Source: Phycisphaerales bacterium UBA1910
Lineage (GTDB): Bacteria; Planctomycetota; Phycisphaerae; Phycisphaerales; UBA1924
Assembly: GCA_002337545.1 (NCBI GenBank)
Contig: DDGE01000011.1
Span: 39,789-57,098 of the forward strand
Reading direction: 5' to 3'
DNA: 17,310 nt
Shown here: positions 7,530 through 14,961 of the stretch, one piece after another
How the letters are laid out: each line of letters starts with the position of its first letter
How positions within the stretch are numbered: the stretch's first letter is position 1
Notes under the pieces: generated by a model
Database searches by the model: none
Told to the model about the DNA's origin: nothing
Seen by the model: the letters and a program-made list of their open reading frames with translations, nothing else
Translations under genes and position numbers: made by a program

Positions 7530-10500
7530 GTGCGTGTCGTATCTCTCGGGCACGGGTACGCGCATGCGCGGAAAGTAAAACGCTTGGATCTTCTGACCCC
7601 GATCATCGCGGACGCATCATTCAAGTCTCTCGCGAAGGGACTCGACGCGGGTCAGCGTTCGATCGCGACGGGGTCTGTCGGCGCATCAATCTCCCTCGTC
7701 GCAGCGGCGATGCATCAACAGACGAAACGCCCCGTGCTCATCGTCTGTGCGCACCTGGACGAAGCGGAGGACCTGCTCGCCGAGACACACGCGATCGGTC
7801 AGACCGGGTCGGAGATTTTCCCAGCGCTGGAGCTCGCGCCGGGTGAATCGAGCGTCAGCGCCGAGCTCTTCGCGAACCGAGCAGCAAAGATCGCGCAGAT
7901 CCGCGCAGGGCAGGTCCCCGAGATCCTCATCACGCCGATCGCGGCGCTCATGCAGCCGGTACCCAGCGCCCAGCGCATCGATGAGCTCGTCCGTGAGATC
8001 AACAAGGGCGATCAACTCGAACCCCAAGCGCTGATCGATTGGCTCGTGGGCGCGGGGTACGAGCGGATGGACACGATCGAGTACCCCGGGCAGTTCGCGT
8101 CCCGAGGCGGGATCATCGATATCTACCCAACCACCGGCGGTGGGGGAGAGCCCATCCCCGTCCGACTCGATTTCTTCGGCGACGAACTCGACACCATCGC
8201 TGAGATCGATCTCGACACGATGGGGTCGGATCGCAACATCGATCGTGTGTTGCTCGGTGCCGCGGGTGAGGTCACGCTCAAAGCAACCAGCGCGGATAAG
8301 TCGGTGCTTGAGTATCTGTCGAGCGATTCGGTCGTGCTGCTCGCGGAGACTTTCGAGGTCGTCGAGCAGGGACGCGGGTATTACGAGCGGATAAGTGATG
8401 GGCGTGCGATCTTCGGCCCGCCCGCGGTGCTCAAACTCCTCGAGACCCGGTTCCACGCGCTGTGCGAGGTCAATCAGTTCTCAGCGGGCAAATCGGGCGC
8501 AGACGCGCTCGTTGATCTTCCGGTCGAGACACTGCCGCCGTTCGATAAGGAGGTCTCGATCGCGATCAAGGAACTCGCGGAGCTCAAGGATCGGGTCGAG
8601 ACGATCATCTTGGCGTGCGGGTCCGATGGCGAGTACGCGCGGTTGGGCGAGCTGCTCACATTGCACGCGCCGGGGATCGAGATCAGGCGCGAGATCATCG
8701 ACATCCGTCGCGGATACATCTGGTCCGGGAGTGACGAGGGCGCCGGGATCGGGCGTTATGCGCTGGTCCCCGCGGGTCAGATGCTCCACCGCTCAAGCGT
8801 ACGACGCCGGATGCAGAAGATCCGCGCGGGTCGCACGATGGATACCTTCCTGGATATCCAGGCGGACGACTATGTCGTGCACGCGGAGCACGGGATCGCG
8901 AAGTTCGTCGGACTCACGGTCATGGATGCCTCGGGCACCGCGAAGACGCGTGACAAGTACTTGATCAACCCGACCAAGGCGAAGAAACGCAAGGAGGACC
9001 AGGAGGAATACCTGACCCTTGAGTTCGCGGGGCGGAGCAGATTGCATGTTCCTTGTTCGCAGATTGATCTGGTGCAGAAGTATGTCGGCGGGTTCAAGGG
9101 CAAGCCGCCCCTGAGTTCGATCGGCGGGAAGAAATGGAAAGCCCAGAAGGAACGCGTCTCCGAGTCCGTCAAGGACCTCGCGAGCGAGATGCTCCGCGTG
9201 CGTGCCGCGCGTGAGCATGTGCCGGGATTCAACTACCCGAGCGACACCCCAATGTTCCAGGAGTTCGAGGCCGAGTTCCCCTACGACGAGACGGAAGATC
9301 AGCTCGCCGCGATGATCGAGATCAAGAAGGACATGCAATCCACACGCCCAATGGATCGGCTGATCTGCGGCGATGTCGGGTTCGGAAAGACCGAGCTCGC
9401 GATCCGAGCCGCGTTCAAAGCGGTCGAGGCCGGTCGCCAAGTCGCGGTCCTGGTCCCGACGACCGTGCTCGCGGAGCAGCACGAGCGGACCTTCCGCAAC
9501 CGGTTCGCGGATTACCCGTTCCGGGTCGATTCATTGTCCCGCTTCAAAACACCCGGTGAGATCCGCCAGACACTCAAAGACCTCGCGCTCGGGCGCGTGG
9601 ATGTGGTGGTGGGGACGCATCGGCTGCTGTCCAATGATGTGCGATTCGCAGAACTCGGCATGGTCATCATCGACGAGGAACAGCGCTTCGGGGTCGAGCA
9701 CAAAGAAAAGCTCCTGCGTCTGCGATTGACGGTCGATGTGCTCACGCTGTCAGCGACCCCGATCCCGCGGACATTGCACATGTCGATGCTCGGATTGCGG
9801 GATATCTCGAGCTTGACGACCCCGCCGGTCGATCGACGCTCGATCGTGACGGAAGTGATCCCATACAACAATCACCGGATCGCGCGTGCGATCCAGCGCG
9901 AGCTGGCGCGCGAGGGACAGGTGTACTTCGTGCACAACCGAGTGCACAACATCGAGAGCGTCGCTGACAATATCCGTCAATTGGTCCCTGACGCGAACAT
10001 CATCATCGGGCACGGGCAGATGAACCCGAACGATCTTGAGAGGGTCATGCTCGAGTTCATGTCGCGCCGTGCCGATGTACTCGTCTCGACAACGATCATC
10101 GAATCGGGCATCGACATCCCGACCGCCAACACCATGATCATCAACGACGCAGACCGGTTCGGGTTGTCGGAACTCCATCAGCTCCGCGGGCGCGTTGGTC
10201 GCTCGCACCATCGCGCGTACTGCTACCTGCTGTTGCCCGAGGATCGGACGGTCAAGGAGGTCGCCCAGAAGCGACTCAAGGCGATCGAGGAGTACTCGAT
10301 GCTGGGCGCAGGGTTCAAGATCGCGATGAGGGACTTGGAGATCCGCGGCGCGGGGAACCTGCTGGGCGCGGAACAGTCCGGGCACATCGCCGCGGTGGGC
10401 TACGAGATGTACTGCCAACTCCTCGAGCAGACTGTCCATCGGCTCACAAACGAGGGCGAGCCCGAGCAGATCGAGCACACATCCGTGGACATCGGGGTCT

Positions 10501-10934
10501 TCGGGTACATCCCCAAAGCGTACATCCCCAGCGACACCCGCCGGATCGAGGTGTACCGCCGACTCGCGACGGCACGCACGCAGGACCAGATCGACCAGGT
10601 CGTCGCGGACATCACGAGCGCATACTCGGATCCGCCGGAACTGGTGCGTCGTTTGATTCTCCGTGCCAGGGTGCGAGCAGCATGTCAGTTATTACATATC
10701 CGCAGCTTGGGCTTACGGGAAAAGGATGTAGTTGCACTCACGAGTGTCCCGGAACGAACCCGTGGGGTGCTTGCGAAAATCGATGCGGAAGTCCGAGTCG
10801 TGGAGGGCCAACTCGCACAAACGAACGCTCGTACGAGAGACGGTGTGCAGCTGAGCGAGATCTATATCAGGCCATACGCTGAACCCAAGTCGCCCGTGCA
10901 AAGGGCGAAGCAGTTGCTTGCATGGATGAGTTGA
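7530..10934 (+). CDS. mfd: Transcription-repair coupling factor Mfd
   Basis: Displaces RNA polymerase stalled at DNA damage and recruits UvrA. As drawn 1134 residues, close to E. coli Mfd. Order of parts: UvrB-like N-terminal module (about 25-310); RNA-polymerase-interacting domain around DYVVHAEHGIAKFVGL (447-462); RecG-like SF2 translocase with Walker A GDVGFGKT (614-621), DEEQ box (715-718), SATPIPRTLHMSMLG, motif V-type TTIIESGIDIP (from 854) and motif VI QLRGRVGR (884-891); then GAGNLLGAEQSGHIAAVGYEMY and a C-terminal D7/TRCF domain. All ATPase motifs are intact. The start is doubtful. GTG 7530 overlaps the purine-rich GGGAGG that should serve as its ribosome site. TTG 7584 (residue 19) has GGAAAG 8 nt upstream and would give 1116 residues. 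Codon use changes over the last 90 or so codons. Confidence 0.95.
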   Translation: MRVVSLGHGYAHARKVKRLDLLTPIIADASFKSLAKGLDAGQRSIATGSVGASISLVAAAMHQQTKRPVLIVCAHLDEAEDLLAETHAIGQTGSEIFPALELAPGESSVSAELFANRAAKIAQIRAGQVPEILITPIAALMQPVPSAQRIDELVREINKGDQLEPQALIDWLVGAGYERMDTIEYPGQFASRGGIIDIYPTTGGGGEPIPVRLDFFGDELDTIAEIDLDTMGSDRNIDRVLLGAAGEVTLKATSADKSVLEYLSSDSVVLLAETFEVVEQGRGYYERISDGRAIFGPPAVLKLLETRFHALCEVNQFSAGKSGADALVDLPVETLPPFDKEVSIAIKELAELKDRVETIILACGSDGEYARLGELLTLHAPGIEIRREIIDIRRGYIWSGSDEGAGIGRYALVPAGQMLHRSSVRRRMQKIRAGRTMDTFLDIQADDYVVHAEHGIAKFVGLTVMDASGTAKTRDKYLINPTKAKKRKEDQEEYLTLEFAGRSRLHVPCSQIDLVQKYVGGFKGKPPLSSIGGKKWKAQKERVSESVKDLASEMLRVRAAREHVPGFNYPSDTPMFQEFEAEFPYDETEDQLAAMIEIKKDMQSTRPMDRLICGDVGFGKTELAIRAAFKAVEAGRQVAVLVPTTVLAEQHERTFRNRFADYPFRVDSLSRFKTPGEIRQTLKDLALGRVDVVVGTHRLLSNDVRFAELGMVIIDEEQRFGVEHKEKLLRLRLTVDVLTLSATPIPRTLHMSMLGLRDISSLTTPPVDRRSIVTEVIPYNNHRIARAIQRELAREGQVYFVHNRVHNIESVADNIRQLVPDANIIIGHGQMNPNDLERVMLEFMSRRADVLVSTTIIESGIDIPTANTMIINDADRFGLSELHQLRGRVGRSHHRAYCYLLLPEDRTVKEVAQKRLKAIEEYSMLGAGFKIAMRDLEIRGAGNLLGAEQSGHIAAVGYEMYCQLLEQTVHRLTNEGEPEQIEHTSVDIGVFGYIPKAYIPSDTRRIEVYRRLATARTQDQIDQVVADITSAYSDPPELVRRLILRARVRAACQLLHIRSLGLREKDVVALTSVPERTRGVLAKIDAEVRVVEGQLAQTNARTRDGVQLSEIYIRPYAEPKSPVQRAKQLLAWMS

Positions 10935-11018
10935 TGCGTGCCGGAGTGGCCCGATGCATTAATTCTTGATGTGGACGCGTGCTCAAGCGCTTTCTATACA
11001 GCCTGAAGTCCCGCACCG

Positions 11019-11048
11019 TTGGCAGCCCTTCTTGATTTGTGCTACACT
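11019..11048 (+). promoter_or_regulatory. Sigma70-type promoter for phoU
   Basis: TTGGCA at 11019-11024 and TACACT at 11043-11048 are separated by 18 bp. TGC directly before the -10 makes it an extended -10 (TGnTACACT). Predicted transcription start is near 11055, giving a leader of about 42 nt before the phoU ATG. This is the best promoter match in the window. It lies in the 162-bp gap after mfd, where I see no terminator hairpin. Confidence 0.65.
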
Positions 11049-11085
11049 CTCAGGTTAATCCGGGCGGAGCCCGGCGCTTTCCCTC

Positions 11086-11090
11086 AAGGA
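11086..11090 (+). promoter_or_regulatory. Ribosome binding site that decides the phoU start
   Basis: AAGGA lies 6 nt before ATG 11097. The frame is open further upstream to a TTG at 11019, but that TTG forms the start of the -35 element, so translation from it would be upstream of the predicted transcript start. ATG 11097 is therefore preferred. Confidence 0.7.
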
Positions 11091-11096
11091 CGCACA

Positions 11097-11831
11097 ATGA
11101 CTGAAGCGAACACAAACGATAACGAAGCAACCGATCCGGCACCGATCCGAGTCGCGACGGATATACAACTGGATCACGAGCTCGCCGCCCTCCGACGGCG
11201 CCTCATCAAGGAGGCTTCGCGGGCCACCGATCTGTTGGCACAATCCATCAAAATTCTTCAGGGATCATCCGACGAAGAAGTCAGCGAGATTCGAGAGATC
11301 GAAAGACAGATTGATGCCGAAGAGGTCCGTATTGAGGAGGAGTGTTTCCGCATTCTTGCCCTCCAACAACCTTTCGGGTCTGATTTTCGTATGCTCACCT
11401 TCTGTCTGAAGGTTAACTCGGACATCGAACGCCTCGCTGATCATGCGGCATCAATGGCCAAGATTAGCAAAAAACTACGAGATGCCGAGCTCGTTTGGCC
11501 TCAGGCGATGCTTGAGATGATGCAACGCGTCCCCGTGATGTGCGAAGAACTCGTACGGGCGGTGATCAACGCGGATCCCGACGCGGCCAGAGAGATCGTT
11601 CTGCGAGACAAAGCGATTGATAAACTCGACAAGCAGGCCTTCAGAGAACTCACAGGCATCATCCAGGAACACCCGGACGAGGCGAGTCAATACATGCTGA
11701 TGTACCGTATCTCACGCGAACTCGAACGCGTGGGTGACCTGCTGGGTAATATCGGCGAGGATATCGTTTACCTCGTCACAGGCGACATCGTCCGCCACGA
11801 AAGCAGCGGCAAAAACAAGCAATCAAACTGA
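11097..11831 (+). CDS. phoU: PhoU-family phosphate signalling protein
   Basis: 244 residues from the chosen ATG. PhoU proteins are cytoplasmic double three-helix bundles that bind metal clusters and modulate the Pst transporter and PhoR/PhoB signalling. Both bundles carry the family's E...D signature: DIERLADHAASMAK (E111, D115) and RELERVGDLLGNIGEDIVYLVTGD (E210, D214). In the second copy Leu215 stands where many homologues have His (GDH). The first 25 residues are an unstructured Asn/Thr/Asp-rich extension before the first helix. The gene has its own promoter and ribosome site. No pst genes, phoB or phoR lie within the window, which is unusual for the family but seen in other bacteria. The next gene begins 32 bp after the stop. 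Confidence 0.9.
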   Translation: MTEANTNDNEATDPAPIRVATDIQLDHELAALRRRLIKEASRATDLLAQSIKILQGSSDEEVSEIREIERQIDAEEVRIEEECFRILALQQPFGSDFRMLTFCLKVNSDIERLADHAASMAKISKKLRDAELVWPQAMLEMMQRVPVMCEELVRAVINADPDAAREIVLRDKAIDKLDKQAFRELTGIIQEHPDEASQYMLMYRISRELERVGDLLGNIGEDIVYLVTGDIVRHESSGKNKQSN

Positions 11832-11857
11832 ACTAATAAAGCCAGTTCTGGTATGCT
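11829..11857 (+). promoter_or_regulatory. Possible extended -10 promoter giving a leaderless mRNA for zinc-ribbon gene A
   Basis: TATGCT at 11852-11857, preceded by TGG (TGnTATGCT), ends 6 nt before ATG 11864, so transcription would start at or next to the start codon. A weak -35 (TGAACT, 11829-11834, three of six matches) stands 17 bp upstream. No Shine-Dalgarno sequence is present before this ATG, which fits a leaderless message. The alternative is read-through from phoU. Confidence 0.4.
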
Positions 11858-11863
11858 TGATAC

Positions 11864-13408
11864 ATGCTGTATGTATCGTTCTTTGTCACTATTGTTGCGT
11901 TGGTTCTCATATTCATCGGGCTGCGTGGGCGGCGGTCTGTCCGTGGGGTGTACTGCCGGGGCTGCAGGTTTGATCTCTGCGGAACAGACCTCAAGTCCGA
12001 CGAGCCACGCTGCCCCGAGTGCGGGGCTGATCTCACTTCGCCCAGATCACATGCCGAGACTGTGCGGAATAAGCGGCATGGAGCGATGTGGGCCGGGGCG
12101 CTCACGCTGCCCATCGGGGCGATTTTGCTAGCCGTCTCATTCATGGGCGGCTTTGGTGCGATCTATACAAATCTACCAATGAACTCGCTGCTGACACTCA
12201 CCGAATGGGGTGACGACGAAGCGCTCGATGAGCTGGTTCGCCGTATCGGCTTGCCCGAATCAGTACTCACTGAACGCCACTGGGATCGCGTTATTGAGCA
12301 CGGGCTCAAGTTGCAGGCACACGAAGCCGTCGAGTGGGATTGGCGATGGGGCGAACTGCTGAGTGTGGCACTGACGACAAACCAGATGAGCCAGGAAGAA
12401 ATCGGGCAATACTTCCTCAATGGGCTGGCACCAGAGCTCACAGTCAGGACCAAAGCCCACCCCGGCGTTCGAGGTATCCCGAACCGACTTGATCTGACCC
12501 AGAACCGCATGTGGGCAATCAACTACAAACCCACGAACTTTTCCGTCACCTGTCAGCTGATCGCATTCGGCGAGGTCGGTAAAGAACCCGTGATGAAGCT
12601 TGAAGTGCAGGAGTACTCACGCCCTTTCAATATCAGCGCAACACCCGATCAACAAACCGGCGGCTCGTTCGGGGGTCCCGGCGGGATGAACCACCGCATC
12701 CAATGCGCACCGGGAGATACCGCCCGGGTCTACTTCGACTATGTGGTACGCGTGCAGTTGCTGAAGGATGAAACGCTAATCCTCGACACGACTGTGCGCG
12801 AAGAGTTCGACATTGAGTTCGTGGATCCTGAGGAACCACTTGTCGCGACGGTACACGATGACGCGCTCGTGCAATCGCTTGGAAGGGAGATGTGGTGTTC
12901 CGTGATACAAGTCCCGGCCCAGTTCCCCGAACCGAATCAGTTTGGTATGTACAATGTGCTTCTGGGTATGGTTCATTCACCCAGTATCCGCGAACATCTC
13001 GCGTTGCGTTTCTACATAGAACTCGATGGCGAGGAGATCGAAGTCGGTAAACGAGTCATACAGGCCTCAACACCGTACGATCATGGTGCCCATTTATGGG
13101 CAAGGACCCGCCCCAGCAACGAGTCGGAAGTTGAGCGTTTGCGTGCCTTGCATCAACGCCTGCTCGAAGCGAGCGAAGCACGGGTGATCGCACGATCGGA
13201 TCCAGTGCTTGCCGCCGAGGAGCCCGATGCCGACGAGATCCTCGGCGTCGAGATCGTCTTTGATGATGTACCCATCACGATCCGAGAGCAGATCCCCGCG
13301 TACTACTCAGAAATGCCTGATTCGGTAACTGCAACGCGGCCGACATCATTCCGATCAGTCGGTGAGGATGACATCGGCAGCAGGACCATTGGAGAGGAGT
13401 CGCCATGA
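11864..13408 (+). CDS. Zinc-ribbon membrane protein, paralogue A of three
   Basis: 514 residues, unknown function. TM1 lies at about 3-20 and is followed by a basic stretch (RGRRSVRG). A four-cysteine zinc ribbon comes next: CRGC (31-34), RFDL, CPEC (50-53), with spacing CX2C-X15-CX2C and an extra Cys39. TM2 is at about 74-95. The positive-inside rule puts the ribbon in the cytoplasm and the remaining 400 or so residues outside. A helical stretch (about 105-190) includes EWDWRWGELLSVAL and MSQEEIGQYFLNGL. The rest looks beta-rich, closing with ILGVEIVFDDVPI before a Ser/Glu-rich tail. The layout matches the next two genes, so these are tandem duplicates. The stop overlaps gene B by ATGA, suggesting coupled translation. 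No enzyme motif is recognised. Confidence 0.8.
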   Translation: MLYVSFFVTIVALVLIFIGLRGRRSVRGVYCRGCRFDLCGTDLKSDEPRCPECGADLTSPRSHAETVRNKRHGAMWAGALTLPIGAILLAVSFMGGFGAIYTNLPMNSLLTLTEWGDDEALDELVRRIGLPESVLTERHWDRVIEHGLKLQAHEAVEWDWRWGELLSVALTTNQMSQEEIGQYFLNGLAPELTVRTKAHPGVRGIPNRLDLTQNRMWAINYKPTNFSVTCQLIAFGEVGKEPVMKLEVQEYSRPFNISATPDQQTGGSFGGPGGMNHRIQCAPGDTARVYFDYVVRVQLLKDETLILDTTVREEFDIEFVDPEEPLVATVHDDALVQSLGREMWCSVIQVPAQFPEPNQFGMYNVLLGMVHSPSIREHLALRFYIELDGEEIEVGKRVIQASTPYDHGAHLWARTRPSNESEVERLRALHQRLLEASEARVIARSDPVLAAEEPDADEILGVEIVFDDVPITIREQIPAYYSEMPDSVTATRPTSFRSVGEDDIGSRTIGEESP

Positions 13409-14919
13409 TCTATTTGTCTATCGGTCTGGTCTGCACCGCCACGCTGCTGATCGTGATCGCGCTGCGCGGGCGTGTCGTCTCACGCGGCGTGTTCTGCCGC
13501 AAGTGCCGGTTCGATCTGGCGGGCATTGACCTCCATGGAGACCAACCCAAATGCCCCGAGTGCGGGCGGGATGTCGCCGACCAACGGGCAACCCGCTCGG
13601 TCTTACGCCACAAACGCCCGATTGTGCTTACTCTGGGGGGCCTGCTGCTGCTCACGGGCGGCTCGCTCCTGGGCATCGTGGCCTCCAACAACACCGCACG
13701 CATCCTCGCCGTCATGCCCGATCGGGTGGTGCTCAAGATGCACGATATGGGCTTCGAGTCCGCGTTTACCGAGATCGCGACCAACCGACTGACCCGGATC
13801 CCCCCGTTGAGCGACGACACATGGGCGGAACTGATCGAGTCTGCATTAGAACATCAGGCCAACACGAACATCGTCTGGGATCCGCGCCACGGCGAGGTGC
13901 TCCTTCAGGCGTTCACCCATGCCAGACTCTCGCCCGAGCAGATCGAGCAGTACTTTGAACTCGGGCTGGTAACCTTCGTCGATTTTCAGAATGAGATCAG
14001 GCACGGTAGTGAAAGTATCGGGTTAAAGCTCGAGGTACAACCGGACGGGCGTCTGTACAGTCTCAGTGGGTCCACGGGGTTACTCACCGACGGTACGGAC
14101 ACTGTATGGAATCTCAATGAAATCATCTCCGGAGGAGTGGTTGATCCCGCGTTTGAGACCCCGATGCGGAACAGGGGTGGCTACACATCGCTGCATATCC
14201 CGGGCAAATCAGGTGGTGGGCGAGGATCAGTTGGTGGAACAATCGAACTCAAAGAACTCGATTGGGATTCAATCGAACCGGGTCAGGAGTACGACTTTTT
14301 CATCAAGTACAAGATGGTTGTGAAACGCATGTCTGATGGGTTCAGCCACTATGAGCGAGAGGGAATCTTGCAGCAGCCGGTGCGCGTAGTGCCCAGTGAT
14401 GCCCAGCTAGTGCAGCTCGACACGAACCCCGATACGATTGCTCGCTTCGAAGACCATGTCGCGATCCGTCTTGCCCCGCTCCACATTCTCCCCGTTGAAA
14501 AACGACGACAGACCGATCGCGGCGTGCGCCTTGGCCAGCTTGGCACCATCTGTGACAGCCTGCCCACGGTGGTCGCGGGACGCGTCATCGCCATCTTCGA
14601 AGGGCACGAATATGAAATCGGTCGAGTTGGACTTGATGTGTTGAGTGGACACGGCATCAGTAGTGTGCAATGGACGACCGAAGATCCACTGCCCGAGCCC
14701 ATCATCGAAGCGATGCTCGAAGCGGGCAGCGTCACGATCGAGATCCGACCCGATGCTCGTCTCGCCGAACGCATGCCCGGTGTGCAAAGCATCTTCGGCC
14801 TGCCGATCCGATTCGATGATGTCATTGTCACGAGTGAACCAATACCGAGTTCCCAGTCAAGCGTGCCGCACCCCGATCAGCGAACCGGGCGAGTCGTCAC
14901 AGATCCAGTAACCGATTAA
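13405..14919 (+). CDS. Zinc-ribbon membrane protein, paralogue B of three
   Basis: 504 residues, unknown function. TM1 is at about 3-20. The zinc ribbon has CRKC at 31-34 and CPEC at 50-53, the same positions as in A, again with RFDLAGIDL between them. TM2 is at about 73-93. The helical segment carries VWDPRHGEVLLQAF and LSPEQIEQYFELGL, clearly homologous to A. The body is beta-rich with a Gly-rich loop (SGGGRGSVGG). The ending VTIEIRPDARLAERMPGV and LPIRFDDVIV aligns with the ends of A and C. The ATG overlaps the stop of A (ATGA) and has GGAGAGGAG directly upstream (13390-13398), so translation is probably coupled. The ribbon is predicted cytoplasmic and the large domain extracytoplasmic. 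A Pro/Ser-rich tail of about 25 residues is unlike the other two. Confidence 0.8.
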   Translation: MIYLSIGLVCTATLLIVIALRGRVVSRGVFCRKCRFDLAGIDLHGDQPKCPECGRDVADQRATRSVLRHKRPIVLTLGGLLLLTGGSLLGIVASNNTARILAVMPDRVVLKMHDMGFESAFTEIATNRLTRIPPLSDDTWAELIESALEHQANTNIVWDPRHGEVLLQAFTHARLSPEQIEQYFELGLVTFVDFQNEIRHGSESIGLKLEVQPDGRLYSLSGSTGLLTDGTDTVWNLNEIISGGVVDPAFETPMRNRGGYTSLHIPGKSGGGRGSVGGTIELKELDWDSIEPGQEYDFFIKYKMVVKRMSDGFSHYEREGILQQPVRVVPSDAQLVQLDTNPDTIARFEDHVAIRLAPLHILPVEKRRQTDRGVRLGQLGTICDSLPTVVAGRVIAIFEGHEYEIGRVGLDVLSGHGISSVQWTTEDPLPEPIIEAMLEAGSVTIEIRPDARLAERMPGVQSIFGLPIRFDDVIVTSEPIPSSQSSVPHPDQRTGRVVTDPVTD

Positions 14920-14950
14920 TGCAATCCCTAGCCCGCTGCCAGTGTCCCAC

Positions 14951-14954
14951 GAGG
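14951..14954 (+). promoter_or_regulatory. Ribosome binding site that decides the start of zinc-ribbon gene C
   Basis: GAGG is 7 nt before ATG 14962 but only 1 nt before the in-frame ATG 14956. The downstream start also puts the first zinc-ribbon cysteine at residue 31, exactly as in paralogues A and B. Confidence 0.75.
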
Positions 14955-14961
14955 TATGTAT

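Noticed and set aside
7686..10478. Several long minus-strand open frames inside mfd (up to 256 codons)
   Set aside because: They are antisense shadows of a GC-rich, strongly codon-biased gene whose plus-strand product is unmistakably Mfd. They encode no recognisable domain.
10935..11018. Terminator after mfd
   Set aside because: Only 3-bp complementarity (GCC/GGC) was found in this stretch, with no T-tract.
11019..11096. Upstream extension of phoU to a TTG start
   Set aside because: The TTG is part of the -35 hexamer and would lie upstream of the transcript. ATG 11097 has a good ribosome site and leads straight into PhoU homology.
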